A DNA stretch of 64,000 nucleotides from Tolypeutes matacus (Eukaryota > Chordata > Mammalia > Cingulata > Chlamyphoridae), in NCBI GenBank assembly GCA_026826555.1, contig JAKSZT010054335.1:8771527-8835526 (forward strand), read 5' to 3'. A program made the translations under genes and the position numbers. Under the pieces are notes generated by a model. That model was not told the DNA's origin. It saw only the letters and a program-made list of their open reading frames with translations, and ran no database searches. Positions 21,960 through 35,011 of the stretch are shown here, one piece after another (position 1 is the stretch's first letter; each line of letters starts with the position of its first letter).

Positions 21960-24190
21960 GCCCTTAATAAATGTCTGCTTCGAAGGACGGCGATTCTAAC
22001 TGCCATGTGCCTTGTCCACACCAATCACACTCCCTTCTTCAGGATGCTGTGCTCGTCTGTAAATGGCTGTGTGTAGCGGTGCCTGGACAGTCTCTGAATC
22101 CTTCCAGAGTAACAGCTACTGATTATGGATTTCCTGGATTCCTCTCCATTTACCGACATTCCCCTTTCAGAGCCCTTTCTCCCCCCAAGGGCACACCCAA
22201 AGCCGCCCCACCCACGGGACTCCAGAGTTACGCCCACGGCAGCAGCAAGTTCAGCCCCAAACCCGAATCCAAAGGCCTAGGCAGATCCTCGGGCACCAGT
22301 GATAAGGGCCAGGGGACACGGAGGGGATGTGGAAAGAGTTGGAAGGGGAGATGAAACCCTGGGAACCTGGGGGTGGTCTGGGGCCTTGCAGCGACCCCGT
22401 GGGGGCTCAGCATGCTGTACCGGCCCAGCCCCACCCCTCTCCCAAGCTCAGCTCTGCAGTTCTGAGGGGAACAGGCTCCATCGCCCCACCCCTCACCCCC
22501 ACCTGACCTCTGGAGGGAAGCTGGCTCCCAAGGGGAGTGTCTCAAGTCCCCAAGCCCCTCCCTCGGGGGAGTAGGTGGGGAGGAGGACAGGAGTGTCGGG
22601 AAATCGGTACACACAGATCTGGGGCTGGTGCCAGGGTGCCACGGGGCGTGAGGAGGCAGTGATGAGAGAAGGGCACAGCAGCCCAGCAGGGCCCAGGCTG
22701 CTGGCAGCACAGGGGAGGGGGTGACCGGGAGCTGAGGGGGTGTAGGGGTTGGGGACCCAGGAGGTCCAGAGGTCCGGAGCAGGGAGAGTGGGAAGCACCA
22801 AGGGGCAGGGGTGGAGGGGTTGAGGAAGGTCAGCCGCTGCCCTGCCCACCCTCCCAGCCCTTCACTCCCACTAAGCATGCTCCTCTCCTCATTGACACCT
22901 GCTCAGCTGTCGGCAGCCCCCGCCAGGCCTCGCCTGGCGTCCTGGCCAGCTCGTGCCCTCCCCTTCCCAGGGCCGGCTACCATCTTGGAACCCGTCCACC
23001 GCCAGGCCCCAGCCACAGAGCCCCCCAAGACCATGTCTCTCTCCAGAGCCCCGTCTACCTCCGGGGAAGATGCAATACGCGTGCCAGGCGCCTGCCCGCC
23101 GACAGCTCCACCAGCCGCTCGACCAGCCTCCCTCTCGTTCTCCTGTGGACTCTGAAGTGTGAAGGGTCACCTTCCTGACCCACTCATTCCTACCAGATGA
23201 TGTCAGAGCTTACACATGGGGAAATCGAGGCATCTGTCCATTTTTCATTAAGCCAGCATGTTATAGATTCTAGACTCATGATAATGAGCAAAAACAGATT
23301 CACATAGCTCAGGAAGACAAATAACCCCCAAAACCTCAAACAAGAGCTTTTGACATTACAAAACTGAAGAAAAAGTACAAAGTCCAATGAGTGAGTACAT
23401 GCAGGGGGCAGGTGGCCAGGGGATGTCTCCAGGAGAACATGGCCTTTGAGTTGGCCTGAAGTGGGGCCTCTAGACGAGGAAAGAGCAGACCTGCGGGTCC
23501 AGAGGTGCCGGGAGGGGAGGAGCCCACGTGGCTGGGCCTGGAGAGCGAGGGGCTCTTACTCCTGTCTTATAAGGACGGAGTCTGGCCGTGAGCCTCAGGC
23601 ACTGTGCAGCCGCCGAGGAGGTTTACGGTTCAGCACACTTTTTTATTATTGGGGGGTAGGGGTATTATTGGGATAGGACTTTAGAAAGAGCCTAAGAGAA
23701 AGGTTTGTGGGGGCCAAGAATGGATGAGGAGGCTACTGTGGGAAGAGGCGATGGTGCTTGAACCGGCATGGTAACAGCAGAGAGCAAGAAACTTGACAAC
23801 TATTCAGGATGAAAAACTGGGAGACACAGCGACCAAGAGTGAGTGAGGAGGCGCCTCGGCCCCGGGCTAGGGTGGGCCAGGCACCACCAGAGGCCTGCCC
23901 AGGCCACTTGCCCACCAGCCCTCAGGCCTCCCACATCTGCCCCTCCGAGCATTTGCAAAGCAGGACAGATGATCCTTTGGGGCTTGTTCTATGTAAGAAT
24001 TAATTCTAGGTCCCATCTCCCATGATCCTACCCCCAAAGCCTACCACAGGCAGCAGGAGCTCCAAAAAGATAGCAGTTCCCAGGACAAGCTGGAGGCTGA
24101 ACACACAGCCATGGGTGACGGGCAAACGCTGGCTCCTCTGTGCAGGTTTATGAGTGACCTCCAAGGGCAGAGCACAAAGGGGCCTTGTCT
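21960..24190. other. Intergenic stretch, no gene recognised
   Basis: Mixed composition, C- and G-rich between 22200 and 23150. No exon, RNA gene or confident repeat was found. Confidence 0.55.
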
Positions 24191-24194
24191 CCAT

Positions 24195-24786
24195 TTGCCA
24201 AAGGGCTGCTGATGCAGAAGACTCAGAAATGGGTTGGCTTTTATAAAGTGGACTTATTTGGGGTAAAAGCTTACAGTTCTGAGGTCGTGAAATGTCCAAA
24301 TCAAGGCATCATCAGAGTCATCAGCCTTCTCACCAGAGCCAGCTACTGGCGATCCTGGCACCCTGCTACATGGCCATCAGGCGATGGCAGGACTCGTCGA
24401 TTTAGCTGCAGGAGCAGCACCTTGGGGCTCTTTCTGTGCCTCTGTGCTCTGCTGGTTCCAAATTGCAGGACCTCTCTCAGCCTCCCAGGGCATCTCTTTT
24501 CCTGCAGTCCTCTCTCTCACATGGCAGGATCAATTTAATATGGCAGCTTCCTTTCTCTGCGTCTCTGTGTGTGTGTTTCCATTTATATCAGACACAGCAA
24601 GAGGACAGAGACCCAAGCTGGCTCACGCCTCACTGACATAGTCCAATCAAAAGCCCTAAAGTGAAGTTACCAAGTGATCTAATCAAAGTCCCTCAACCAA
24701 ATTTGATGCAATCAAAGGGTCTCATACTCACAAGAATGGGTTAGTTCAACATAATCTGAGATTCACAAAATTTAAACTGTCACAGG
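24195..24786 (-). repeat. Diverged relative of the 56.5-kb LTR-like family
   Basis: The plus strand carries 'gccaaagggctgctgatgca', 'ggttggcttttataaagt' and 'ggggtaaaagcttacagttc' in the same order as the element at 40557-41115. Its far end has 'gtccaatcaaaagccctaa' and 'aaatttaaactgtcac', matching the other end of that element. It is more diverged and no clean target duplication is visible. Confidence 0.6.
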
Positions 24787-24789
24787 CCT

Positions 24790-26080
24790 CAACCCACTTT
24801 TCATTTTTTCTATTAACTAAGAATTTATATACGATATATCCAGTTCCTCCCTCAATATTTCACCTTTTGCTTGAATTGTTTAAAAAATAAAATAGGGGCT
24901 GGGGGTCTGGCCATGTCACTGTTGGGAACACTGAACGCCTCACGGGATCCAGCTCAGGGTACCAGAAGACAGTATCACTCCCTAAAAGTCGAGTGGAGCT
25001 TAGGGTTCCCCACTTTGACTCCTCTCCAGCTGAAGGCACAAGCCCAATCTCAGCACAGCAGTCTCCAGAACTCACAACAGGCAGCCTCAGGTTATGCCCG
25101 TGAGACTCAAGTGGGCCCTGATTGTAAACCTTGGTCTCCACCCTGGACTCCCACAAAGGCCCCGGCCCAGGCCGTCCTAGCAGGCCTCCCTAACATCCCA
25201 TCTCAGGTAGCAGGAGTTGGACGTTGTTCTTCCCTCCCAGAGGCACTGGGCTCCTTGTGCAAATCAATGCATCTTCAGGGAACCAGCTTTGCATACCAGT
25301 GGTCCTAGGAAGAGGAAGCCTTGGCTCTAGTCTCTAAAAGGTTAACATGGCTACCCACTCACCCTACATTTGCGTAACTAAGAAAGCCATTCAAGTGGCC
25401 CTCAAGGACGGAAGCAGCTCTGCCTGCTACCTGCAGACTCTGATCAGCTGCACTAGGCATTTAAATCCTCGCTGGTCTGCAGAGCCTCCAGGAGGCTCAG
25501 TGGAGAATAGGCCTTCAAAACACCACTCCCAGTCTCGGCATGGCTTTTGGTCTGAGTGCTTTTCATGTAGGAAATAGGAAAATTTCCAGGTGGAAATCTT
25601 CCAAATGTGTCTCCCCAATCACCTTGTCACCAGATTGTTCTATGCCAAAACCTTCCCGTAAGTTATCTTTGCCTTTGACTGTTCACACAAAAAGGTCACA
25701 TAGTTGTCTGCCTCTGAAATCACACACAAAGTTGCGAAAATGGTTTCAGAGGTTCCCACAGCTGGAAACTCCAGAGGAATTCTGACCAAGAAGGGGCAGA
25801 TGAGGTCATGACAGAGAGTGAAAGGAAGGAATGTCCCACAGAGAGAAAGGGAAAAGAAGGGAGGGACCCAGAAAGCCAGAGAGGAGAGGAGAAATTCTAC
25901 CTGGGTCGTCTTTCCCCCACCTGTTATCCCAAAGCTACATTTTCTTCAGTCCTCCTTCTACCATTACATCCAAGTAGGCAGTTAATAAAAATGGTGAAAA
26001 ACAATAAAAATTAAAATTAAAACGGTGGGCTAGAAGCACTAACACACCACTATCAATGAGCACATCCAGCACCCAAATCT
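24790..26080. other. Intergenic stretch, no gene recognised
   Basis: AT-balanced sequence with no recognised exon or repeat. Short open frames only. Confidence 0.5.
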
Positions 26081-26084
26081 TGAT

Positions 26085-26960
26085 TCCTATATACCATTCT
26101 TCATTCTAAGGAACTAGAACTCCTTAGAGAAATGGCTGATCCAGCACTGGAGCAGGGAAAATACAAGGTGAGCCCAGAACATCTCGAGCCAGAAAATAAA
26201 AAAGTGTGCAAAGAATGATGGAGACATGTCAAAGATGCAGGAGCTGGTGTGAAGGGCCAACTAGTAAGTTCAGGAGGAATGACGAGGGAAGCAGGGGGGG
26301 GCTCATAGAACTGTCCAAAGTTAATCTAAAAAAAAAGAAAAAAGAAAGAATGATGGGGTAGAGGAATATATTCTCAAAGCACCTCCCACAATGACTTATT
26401 AATCACAAAGTGAAACTAGTAATTGTACAGTGGGGTCCTTGGTAGACACCACCCAAATCAAGTGATCAAAGATAAGACCTCTAAGAAATGGGAAAGTCAG
26501 CATCATGTGCCTCCTGATAGGATGCATTGAGACTCAGCATCAGTTCTGTAGTCATCTTGCCAAAGCAGGCATAACCTGAACCTATTAATGAGGCAGCCTC
26601 AGACAAACACAATTTGAGTAACATCATTCTACAAAACACCTGGATTGTCCTCTTCAAAAACATTAAGTTTAAGAAACACAAATAAAGGCTGAGGAACTCT
26701 TAAAGGAAACTAAAAGGATATAACAACTAAATGTAATGGGTGTCCTTAAAACAGGAAAAAAAAAATTAGACATAAAGGAGACATGATTGAGACAACTGAT
26801 GAAATTTGAATATGGACTTGGATTAGATAACTGTTTTATATCAATGTATACAGAGAGAGTGATAAATGAGCTGGTAAATTTGCATATAGGGAATATGGGA
26901 ATTTCTTGCACCTTTTCTGCAATTTTGAAATTACATTAAAATAAAATTTACAAAAAAATA
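26085..26960 (+). repeat. Old L1-type 3' UTR fragment
   Basis: It shares an ordered set of phrases with 41320-42955: 'tgcctcctgataggatgca', 'cagacaaacacaatttgag', 'ggctgaggaactcttaaag' and 'acaactaaatgtaatg'. It ends in a poly(A)-like 'attaaaataaaatttac'. This wording is common in old mammalian L1 3' regions. Confidence 0.6.
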
Positions 26961-26961
26961 A

Positions 26962-27180
26962 TAATAGCCAACGGTGACAAAGTACCTACCCTGTGACAGA
27001 CACTATTCAAAATACTTAGCATGTGCTAACAAATTTGACATTCAAAATGGTCCTCAAGGTACAGGGTCACATCATCATCTGAATTTCACAGAGGTGGAAA
27101 CTGAAGTACAAAGCAGTTGAATACCTTGGCCAAGCTCCCTACCTAGTAGGGGCAGAGCTAGGACCGACCCCAGGCGGCCT
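26962..27180 (-). repeat. MIR SINE
   Basis: A nearly full reversed MIR: 'ctaccctgtgacagacacta', 'aatttcacagaggtggaaac', 'cttggccaagctccctac' and 'ggggcagagctaggaccgac'. Confidence 0.75.
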
Positions 27181-30100
27181 AGTGCAGCATGGCAGTGGCC
27201 TGAGAATCGAAATGACCGTGCGACCTTGTGGGGTGTGGGCTTCCTGTGTCTCTGGCCCAGGACTCTTCTTCGGGCCCTTCACCTTTCCCAGAACTCTAAT
27301 CTTCTGATTCTCTCCGCCTCTAAGCTTTCTCTCCTCCTACCTCCTTGCCCACAAACCCAGAAATAAGGGGTTTGGGGCCTTGACCTTCTGTTGAAGGAAG
27401 GCTGGGGCCTTAGCAGAAAGAGGCTGTGGCCCAAGAGCTGAAGTTAGGAGAGGACGGCTGGATGCTCACGGCCCCGGGGCGAGGAGAGGGGCAGCCGGTG
27501 ATGAGCCCCCGTGTTGCCAGGCCCCAGCAACGGCAGTGGGGACATGGGGTGGCATCCTCCTTGGCACTGTGCCAGGAAGGACTGCGGGAGGCAGCCAGGG
27601 GCTGAGTGGCAGGGAGGATGCTGGGCCTGCCCCATCAGGCGGGGAGTGGGGGTGGAGAGAGGAGGATGCTGACGTCTGAATTCAGCAGAGGCGGGAACCT
27701 GTGAAGGGCCTGTCACCAGGCAGCTGAGGCTCACACCTGCTTATCAGGCCTGGGGTGTGGAGAGGGTGTCGCAGATGGCAGACAGGCCTGCACAGGGCTG
27801 TCGACACCCGCCTGCCCTGCCTCCCTCATTCACACCTCCTCAGGGGCCCCTCGGCCCACTCATCCCCTGCGGCCTCCGCCTCCCCCAGCAAACCATCCCT
27901 TCCGGTGGCCTCTGTCGAGGCCCTGCTCTGCTCTGGACAGAGCTGACGGGACCCAGGAGACTGTCTCTTCATAGACAGGGACACTGAAGTCAGGTGATGC
28001 CACGTCCCTGGGGCCACACGAGCACAGGCTTGGAAGGACCAGCACACAGGGGGTGTAGGTCCAGGGAGGCCAGGGCACCTGAGGGGCGCCTGTCAATTCA
28101 AGTTTTGGCTTTGTGTAGGGAGAGAGGGCACAAACACATCATCCTGCCCTGGCCCCGCTCAGCTTCGGTGAGTCCCCAGGCTAGGGCTCTTGCAGCTCTG
28201 CCCCTTGCGTCTTGCTGGCATAGGGTAAGGGGTCCCGGCGCCCCTCTGATGGCGGGGACACAGAGAGCATAGCCAGGGAGGCCGAGGGAGAAGGCAGGGG
28301 CCCTACGTGGGTGGTCAAACAGAATGAAAACCTTGTACCTGCCCGAGGAGCCAGCTGGAGTGCTGGGTGGAGGCCTCAGAGGTGCCAGGGAGGTCTGAGA
28401 GCACAAGGCCACCGCTGCCACTGCCCTGGCCTTCTGTCGTGTGCCTGTGGAGGAACTGGGCTTGGGGAGGACGCCATCAGATGCCTGCGCCCTGCCTGGG
28501 TAGGGAGAGGGCAGGTGTTCACACCTGCGCACAGCTGGAGGAATGAAGCTCAGCTCGGCTTCCCCAGGACCAAGCGCAGAGAAGCCCTGGCTCAGCACAC
28601 TCTGACTGCCCCTTCCCTGCTCCCACCGTCCACCCGGCTAGGCTGCCTCGGGCCAGAGACCAAACGATGGCTGCCCTGGGGCAGGCGCTGGGACCCAAGC
28701 AGTCTGCCAGCCGCGCTCAGCACCCTTGTCGCCCGACCTCAGTGCCAGCCCCTCCCACTCTGCCCTCTGCGGGTCCTCACCCTTCCTTGGACCCCACAGG
28801 GAAAATGAGCAGATTCGGACTCAAGCAGGATAAGCTAACTTTCCTGACCCTTCACTCACACTGGGAAACTCTGAAACATTTCTTGAGCACCTACTATTGT
28901 TGCAGAACACGGGAGGCTCCGTTAGCGTCTCCAGGAGGCTGGCAGGGAGTTAGAGGGATGAATGCCTGCTGTACAGGCAAACTCACACAACTGCAGCAGC
29001 CGTGAGAGCAGAGGCTAAACGCTGGCTGGGGGGCCAGAAGACCTCAAGAAAAGTCGTAAATTCCTGGAGCCTGTCTGTTTGTGAAATGGAATGAACAGCA
29101 ACTACTTAAAGGGCAAAGTAAGCTCTGATTAACAAGCTCTTTGCAAACTGTAAAACACCGACATGGTCAAGATTATAAAAATGTTTTAGGATTTGGAGAG
29201 AGAACTGCTTTCACTAGGTTCACAGCTTAACCCCATACTCAGGCCAGGCTTTGTTCTTCGCCCTCGCAAGACAAGATGAGAATGCACAGTAACTGGCTAC
29301 CATTCACTGAGGGCTTAGCAAGTTGCATGATCTCTCACTCAGGCCTCAAACTGTCCTGCAGGTCATCAGCATGTTCCCAGACGAGGACCCGGACTCAGGG
29401 CAACTTCAGTTGCCCAAGGCTGCTCAGCTGATGAAGTGGGAAGAGGGAGGGGGCCCGTGGGTGCTGCAGGCGCCCAGAGCACGGGCCGCCTGCCTGTCCC
29501 TGTGACTCACGGGCAAACTGTGATGGAGATCCGCTTCTGCCCTGTGAAACCGATACTTTAGCATTGTCTTTTCACTTTAAAGGAACGAAAGAGAACTGAA
29601 TTTAACAGAACAAATCAGAGCACATGACTTGGCTCCACCTAACTTTTCTTAAACTGACACCTTGAAGGCTTGCTTATCCAGTCTGCAATCTCAAAGCTGG
29701 GGGGTAGGACGAGCATGTCAGATGGCTGAATCAGGACCAAGACTGTGAACTTGTGCTTGAGGATGAGCTGTACATGCACATAATGCCACATTTGTATTCC
29801 AAAAATTGATTTTGTAAGTGCATGGCAGGAAGGTGATTTGACAGTAGGTCGTGGGAAAGACCAGGAGGGGTCATTTGAAGCAAATTCCAGTGATGCGATG
29901 GTAAAGCAGAGGGTCCCCAATCAACTCAGCACTGCTGTCACCACGGCCTGCCACACCACAAGGGCATGTCAAAACCACGACGGTGCCATGAAGTCCAAGA
30001 GCACCCGAGCATGAGACAAAAAGCCTGGGGTGTGCTCATGAGCTTCATGCCTCTAAAGGGCCATCAGCTGAAAGGAGATGCCCACGCACTCCGTGTGGCA

Positions 30101-30335
30101 CTGAACGGCAGCTAGGGCAGGAGGTGATGGGTAGGAGTTACAGGGGCGATCTCAGCTTCAATGTATTAAGGTCTACTGTAAAAGAACTTGCATACCTGGA
30201 GGCCCAAAGGAATGGGAGAAAAATTCTCGCTTAGATACCCAGAAGCTCAAAGCCCACTTCCCCAACAGAGGACTCCTGCCTTGGGAACGTGTCTGTTGGG
30301 AAGGGTGGGGGCAGAGCACTGAAAGGCCTGGAACC
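27181..30335. other. Intergenic stretch, mostly unique
   Basis: Moderately GC-rich to about 28800, then AT-balanced. Weak MIR-like phrases occur near 28870-28900 and 29300-29420. No exon was recognised. Confidence 0.5.
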
Positions 30336-30339
30336 AAAC

Positions 30340-30474
30340 CGGTGAATCATCAGAATCACCAGGGTTACTTCTTTTAAAAATACAGACTCCAGCCTGACAT
30401 CAGATCTCCTGAGTCAAAATCTTCAAGGCTGGGGTTGGAGAACCTGTATTTTTTTTTTTAAGGTCACCAGGCCT
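30340..30474 (+). repeat. hAT-Charlie (MER5-like) MITE fragment
   Basis: It reads like the MER5 group: 'catcagaatcaccagggtta', a 'tacagactcc' middle and 'gagaacctgtatttt'. The ends are not preserved well enough to show inverted repeats. Confidence 0.45.
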
Positions 30475-30619
30475 TAGTCTCTTGATTTGGAAGATTAGTT
30501 CTTACAGATTAAGAGACTAAATCCAAAAATGAAATGCAATATATGAACCTTCATAGAAATCTGGACTTAAAGGGAGTATAAAAGTCATTTTGAGAACTAG
30601 GCAAATTTTAATACGGACT

Positions 30620-30845
30620 GTCTGATCAGATGATGTAGGGGAATGTCCTTATTCTTAGGCAATGCACGCTAAAGGATTAAGAAGTGTCATGTCTACAACT
30701 TTTTTTTTTTTTAAACAACTTACATTTAAATGGTGCAAGAAAAAGAGTAAAGCAAATGAGACAAAATATTGGGAGAGAGGGCATTCATTGTACTCTTTTT
30801 TCAAAACTTCTGTAGGCTTGATATTTTTTCAAAATAAAGTCAGGC
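30620..30845 (+). repeat. Old L1-type 3' end
   Basis: 'ggggaatgtccttattctta', 'agtaaagcaaatgagacaaa' and the terminal 'atattttttcaaaataaagt' match the end of the family seen at 42700-42955. Confidence 0.55.
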
Positions 30846-30849
30846 AGAA

Positions 30850-32229
30850 GAATTAAGCTACCTCGGCTTTTCTAATCTGAGCCAACCACGAGGCCCTCTG
30901 AACGAGATAACCTCTGGTTCCATGAGCACCTGGAGCCTGATGCCTTGAGCCTGACCAAGCTCTCTGTGGTTCACAGGGCTGGAAGGGAGTTTTGGGGCAG
31001 TGTCACAGTCAAGACTCACAAGGCTTGCAGTGTGGCATTAGCCACAGTGGCTCCTGGAGGCCCTCTGTGCATGGGGGTGGGGGAGGGGCAGACCTCGAGG
31101 GCGATCCTAGCACACTCAGGAATGCTCACCAGAAGCCCGCCCACCCACCAAGCCCCCAGGGCCCTGAGTGACACAGCAGGCTCTGGTGGTCTGCTGGTCA
31201 GTCCCTGAAGGCGGAAGTACCAGGCATCCTTCCAGGCTCCATGAATGACGACATCTAGAGCAGGCCAGACTGCGAGGCTGGCATGGAGGTGAGCAGAAGC
31301 AGGAGCTCCCTGCCTGGCCTGAGGCACCCCTGACCAGCTCCACCAGAGTAAGTTCGAATGAGGAGGCATAAGGAGGCAGATGGAGGGTAATGGTGTGGAG
31401 CGAGCAGGGAAGAGAACAGCCAGCACCTGGGTGCAGAGACGGGTTAGGGATGGGTTCAGAAGCTTGCGGTGTGTTGTTGTCGATGACACCTACACACTCA
31501 GAAGGACGAGCCCTGGGGATACACTCCAGAGCCTGGGCACAGGAGCATCCCAGGTGTTAAGGCTACAGGCTGAGCAGAGCTCTGCAGGAAGCTGTGCCCT
31601 CAGAAGCAGCCCTATCCTCTCCTGCTGGGCTCTATTCAAAGGCCTGAGGGAGGGACAGACTTTCAGCTGTTTGATGGCTGAGATGGGATGGGCAGAATGC
31701 CTGCAGGTATTTAAGGGTTAGCACATCCCATCACCGCTGTGACTGGTAAGTAAGGTGGAAAGGTCCACTTTGCTGCAGACAACACTAGTGAAACAGTCTC
31801 ATGCCAGAGAACAAAGAGCCTGAAGTCTTACAAAGATGTCACTGGGAGCACAGAAAGATTAGGGAGTGAGTCTCCCCAATGCACAGGCGGGGGCTTCCAT
31901 CAGCAGAGCCCCCCAAACTGGCATTTCCTGCCAGAGCAGACTTTCTCTCAGACCAGGGGCTCTCTGAGGGCAAATGGAGAAGGGAGGTACCGCCTAGTCA
32001 GGCACCGTCCAGGTGGGAGTGAGGTGCTTCTCTGATGGAGACATACCTCACACAGGGAGAGAGGCCCAGGAACCTGGGCATTTGCCCTTATAACCAGCAG
32101 CCACACCGAGGGAGGCTGAAGGGATCTGATCTAGAGGAAACTGAATTACGTTTTCAAGGCTGTCTTTAGAGAACTCTTAATGCTTAAGTGTTGAGACGAC
32201 AATTCAAGCATCACTGTTGCACACCAAAT
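30850..32229. other. Intergenic stretch, no gene recognised
   Basis: Nothing recognisable in about 1.4 kb. Confidence 0.5.
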
Positions 32230-32250
32230 GAGGACTGGGAGACCCATTTC

Positions 32251-32256
32251 TTTATT
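32251..32256 (-). terminator. EXOG: Candidate EXOG polyadenylation signal
   Basis: TTTATT on the plus strand, AATAAA on the minus strand. It is the first canonical hexamer I find after the EXOG stop, and GT-rich sequence follows within about 35 bases. Confidence 0.4.
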
Positions 32257-33382
32257 ATAAGCACACATCTCTATTTTTCATAATGACTAGGAAGCATTTT
32301 CCATAGGAAATAAAAACCGAAGCCACTTCATTGATCTGTACCATCCAGGTGGAGAGGCAGTCATGAGAACGGCCCAGGAGTGACCCCAAACTGCGGGCAG
32401 TGCAGGTCAGCAAGGCACGGCACAGGGAAGGCTGTCTCTAACAGGGGCCGCAGCTCCCCAGGCCTCGTCCCAGGGCCACTGCCTCTTGCTCCTTGAGCAC
32501 CTCCCAGGCCCAGAAGAAAGAATAGATGACATTTTGGCTCCTTATCCCCTGGGAAGAGGACTGGCAAAACTAATGGGGAACAGTGTGCTGAGAGAATGGT
32601 ATAAACTAGGCTACTGTGCTCTGACCCCTCAATTTCTTTCATTTTTACCCAAATAAAGAAGCAGAACAAGGTCAGTCATCATCTTACCTTTATCGTATGC
32701 CTTGGTATTTCTGTTAGGAACAAACACTAAACCACCACAAAAATTGTTCCTGTAATTCCACGTGGAAAGACAGCAGAGCGGTCAGGCACACTTAGACGAG
32801 TTTCACTGCCTGACTTGTAGTAGCCCCTGAGGGGATTCTGTGCAACCCCAAATCTAGAGATCTGGCACAGAACAGCAGCCACCGCTTCCCCCAGAAGTAC
32901 CACTTGGCCCTGCTCCCTGGGAAGGCAAGCAGGCAAGCAGGCGCACAGACAAGCAAACCATGAGCTGGCGACTCTGTGGGCACAGAGCCTTCTGAGGCTC
33001 CTCATTCTCTGGAACAAAAAGCTCAGCTGGAAAACAAAGAACACATCAATCTGGCACCATATAGGTACTAAGAAAATGCATAACTGGAGGCAAGTAGGGC
33101 CTCTGATGAATCCCACAAAGCACTGCCTCTAATTGGCAGATACTTGGCTCTGTGATTATTTCTTCCCAAAGAGCTAAAGAGGTTTCCAGCCCGAGGACAG
33201 TAAAGGGCCTTTGGCTCTCCTGGCAGCCAAGAAACCAAGTCCTTCTCACCAAGCCGGCCAGGACCAGATACCCATGGAATAGGTATGTATCTGAGTCAAA
33301 GGTCTCCAGGTCAAGGAACAGATGTGAATCAACCTTATGCTTGCTTTCTTCTCTTGGCCCTGAGTGCCTCATATCTGCTGTG

Positions 33383-33535
33383 TGACTTCTTTGGAAAGGT
33401 GAACTTTGGGCAAGTTAATTAAGCTCTCTAGGCCTCAATTTCCTCATGGGAAAAATGGGAATAGTGGTATTACTTTAGAAGGTTGTTGTGAGAAACACAT
33501 GTAAAGCACTGAACTTAGTATACAGGGCACAGTAG
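33383..33535 (+). repeat. MIR SINE
   Basis: A clear forward MIR: 'ttgggcaagttaattaagct', 'gcctcaatttcctcatggg', 'gaaggttgttgtgagaaac' and 'catgtaaagcactgaac'. Confidence 0.8.
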
Positions 33536-34031
33536 GTGGGCAGAAAATGTAGTTGTTGAGTGCTTCTACACAGAAAGGAGTAGAGGTACAGCAGGTCCAG
33601 GGGAGAAACAAGACACAAACACAGGGCATGTGGACAAGGTGACAGAGGATTTCTAAAAGCCATCTCCAAGACCAACTCACATCCTAAGGGGAAAGAAAAT
33701 GTACAATACTGGTTTCCAAGAAGGCAGAGCAGGATGCATGATTCAAAGAGAATGCATGATTTGGAGGCGTGAAAATAATAGAGTCTGCACATGTGGTACA
33801 ACCCGAGGGACGCGGACAGTCCTCCTGTTAGCCAACAGAGCAGCTCTGCATCTGCAGGTTCAGCAGCTTCCTTAGTAACTGGTTCCCAAGTCAAATGAAA
33901 GACTGCCCCCAGAACTGTAGATCTTTCATCTTTTGGGGGGAAATTTAGTCTTAAATTTCTAAAATATGTTAACCTGAAGTAGGCACGCCTGCTTCGTTAC
34001 AGAGGCTGTCACACGTCTTCTGAGGTAAAAA

Positions 34032-34493
34032 CTAGGATGACTTTTTCTCCTGGGTGCCTGACTGCTCCACAGCTGTGAGCTCCTCGAGTTTCTTCTTATA
34101 GAGACTGATGAAGTTATCATCGGGTTCAACCCCTGCTTTCTTCAAGTTTTCCATTATCATTTCGAGTCTGGGCACTGATCCGGTTCCCTCAATCTTTCTT
34201 GTGCTCAGGTACAGAGTAAACTCCTGGAAACTCATGAGCTTACAGGTGTCCACAGTGCAGATATTCCTGATATCTTTTGTTCTATCCAAACGAGGGAAAA
34301 ATACCAGTCCTGACAACTTCTCTAGCTCCTGGAGGCTCACTTGGAATTCAGTTAACTGGGGTTGAAAGCCAATGGCCTCATTGGGCACCACAAAGGCCCC
34401 GAGTACCAGTGGTTCAGTAGACACTGGGCTTCTGCGAGCCAGGATTACCTTATACAGGTGTGAGGGAACTGCCACATTGTCCTTACCAATGAC
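34032..34493 (-). CDS. EXOG: EXOG exon 6 (last coding exon)
   Basis: 462 nt from the acceptor cttttag/GTC to TAG at 34032-34034. It encodes residues 216-368 if the missing first exon has the human length. It starts VIGKDNVAVPSHLYKVILARR, ending the nuclease fold, followed by the EXOG-specific C-terminal wing (TEFQVSLQELEKLSGLVFFP through FQEFTLYLSTRKIEG). A charged tail ends TQEKKSS. The wing separates EXOG from endonuclease G and is associated with its 5'-3' exonuclease behaviour at the mitochondrial inner membrane. The downstream neighbour is SCN5A, tail to tail. Confidence 0.96.
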   Translation of the reverse strand, partial: VIGKDNVAVPSHLYKVILARRSPVSTEPLVLGAFVVPNEAIGFQPQLTEFQVSLQELEKLSGLVFFPRLDRTKDIRNICTVDTCKLMSFQEFTLYLSTRKIEGTGSVPRLEMIMENLKKAGVEPDDNFISLYKKKLEELTAVEQSGTQEKKSS

Positions 34494-34795
34494 CTAAAAG
34501 CAAAACAGTCATGTTAGCTATGCTAATTTGTGCCAGCAGCTTCCAAATTCTTCCTGAAAAGACTTAATAGATGCATTTCCAAAAATGCACCTAAAGCTAC
34601 TCAACCCCATCCCAGTGAATTTAAATTCAACTGTCCAAAGGTAATAATAAACCAAGATACAGATTGACAGAGAGGATGGGTATCTAACAGGTAGATTCTG
34701 ATCACATTCTTTAAAGTAATGCTACCCCTAAGAGCTGGGGCCACATTTTCTGCTGTTTGCAGAACAAAGGAATGCCATGAGTGGGCCCTGGGTTT

Positions 34796-35011
34796 GCTTT
34801 TCTTTGATGTTTTTTTCTTCTTTGAGGTGCCGGGGGCTGGGGACTGAACCCGGGACCTTGTATGTGAGAAGCTGGTGCTCAACCACTGAACCACATGAGC
34901 TTCCTTGAGTTGGTTTTTTTGTTTGTTTTGCTTTTTTCTGGAGGCACCAGGAACCGAACCCGGGACCTGCCATGTGGGAGGTGGGCTCTCAACTGCTTGA
35001 GCCACATCACT
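34796..35011 (-). repeat. DAS-type SINE, dimer with TSD
   Basis: Two tRNA-Ala-like heads on the minus strand are joined by the aaaccaactcaagg-type linker. The 10-bp direct repeat ccctgggttt flanks the whole unit at 34786-34795 and 35012-35021, so it inserted as a dimer. Confidence 0.85.

Larger units (their letters stand above)
32230..34031 (-). other. EXOG: Probable EXOG 3' UTR
   Basis: The stretch runs from the EXOG stop codon to the first minus-strand AATAAA (32251-32256), with a GT-rich element (tttggtgtgc) shortly beyond on that strand. It includes a MIR at 33383-33535. The extent is an inference from the signal alone. Confidence 0.4.

Noticed and set aside
26085..26960. Remnant of a protein-coding gene suggested by scattered short frames
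   Set aside because: The ordered similarity to two other places in the window shows an interspersed repeat.
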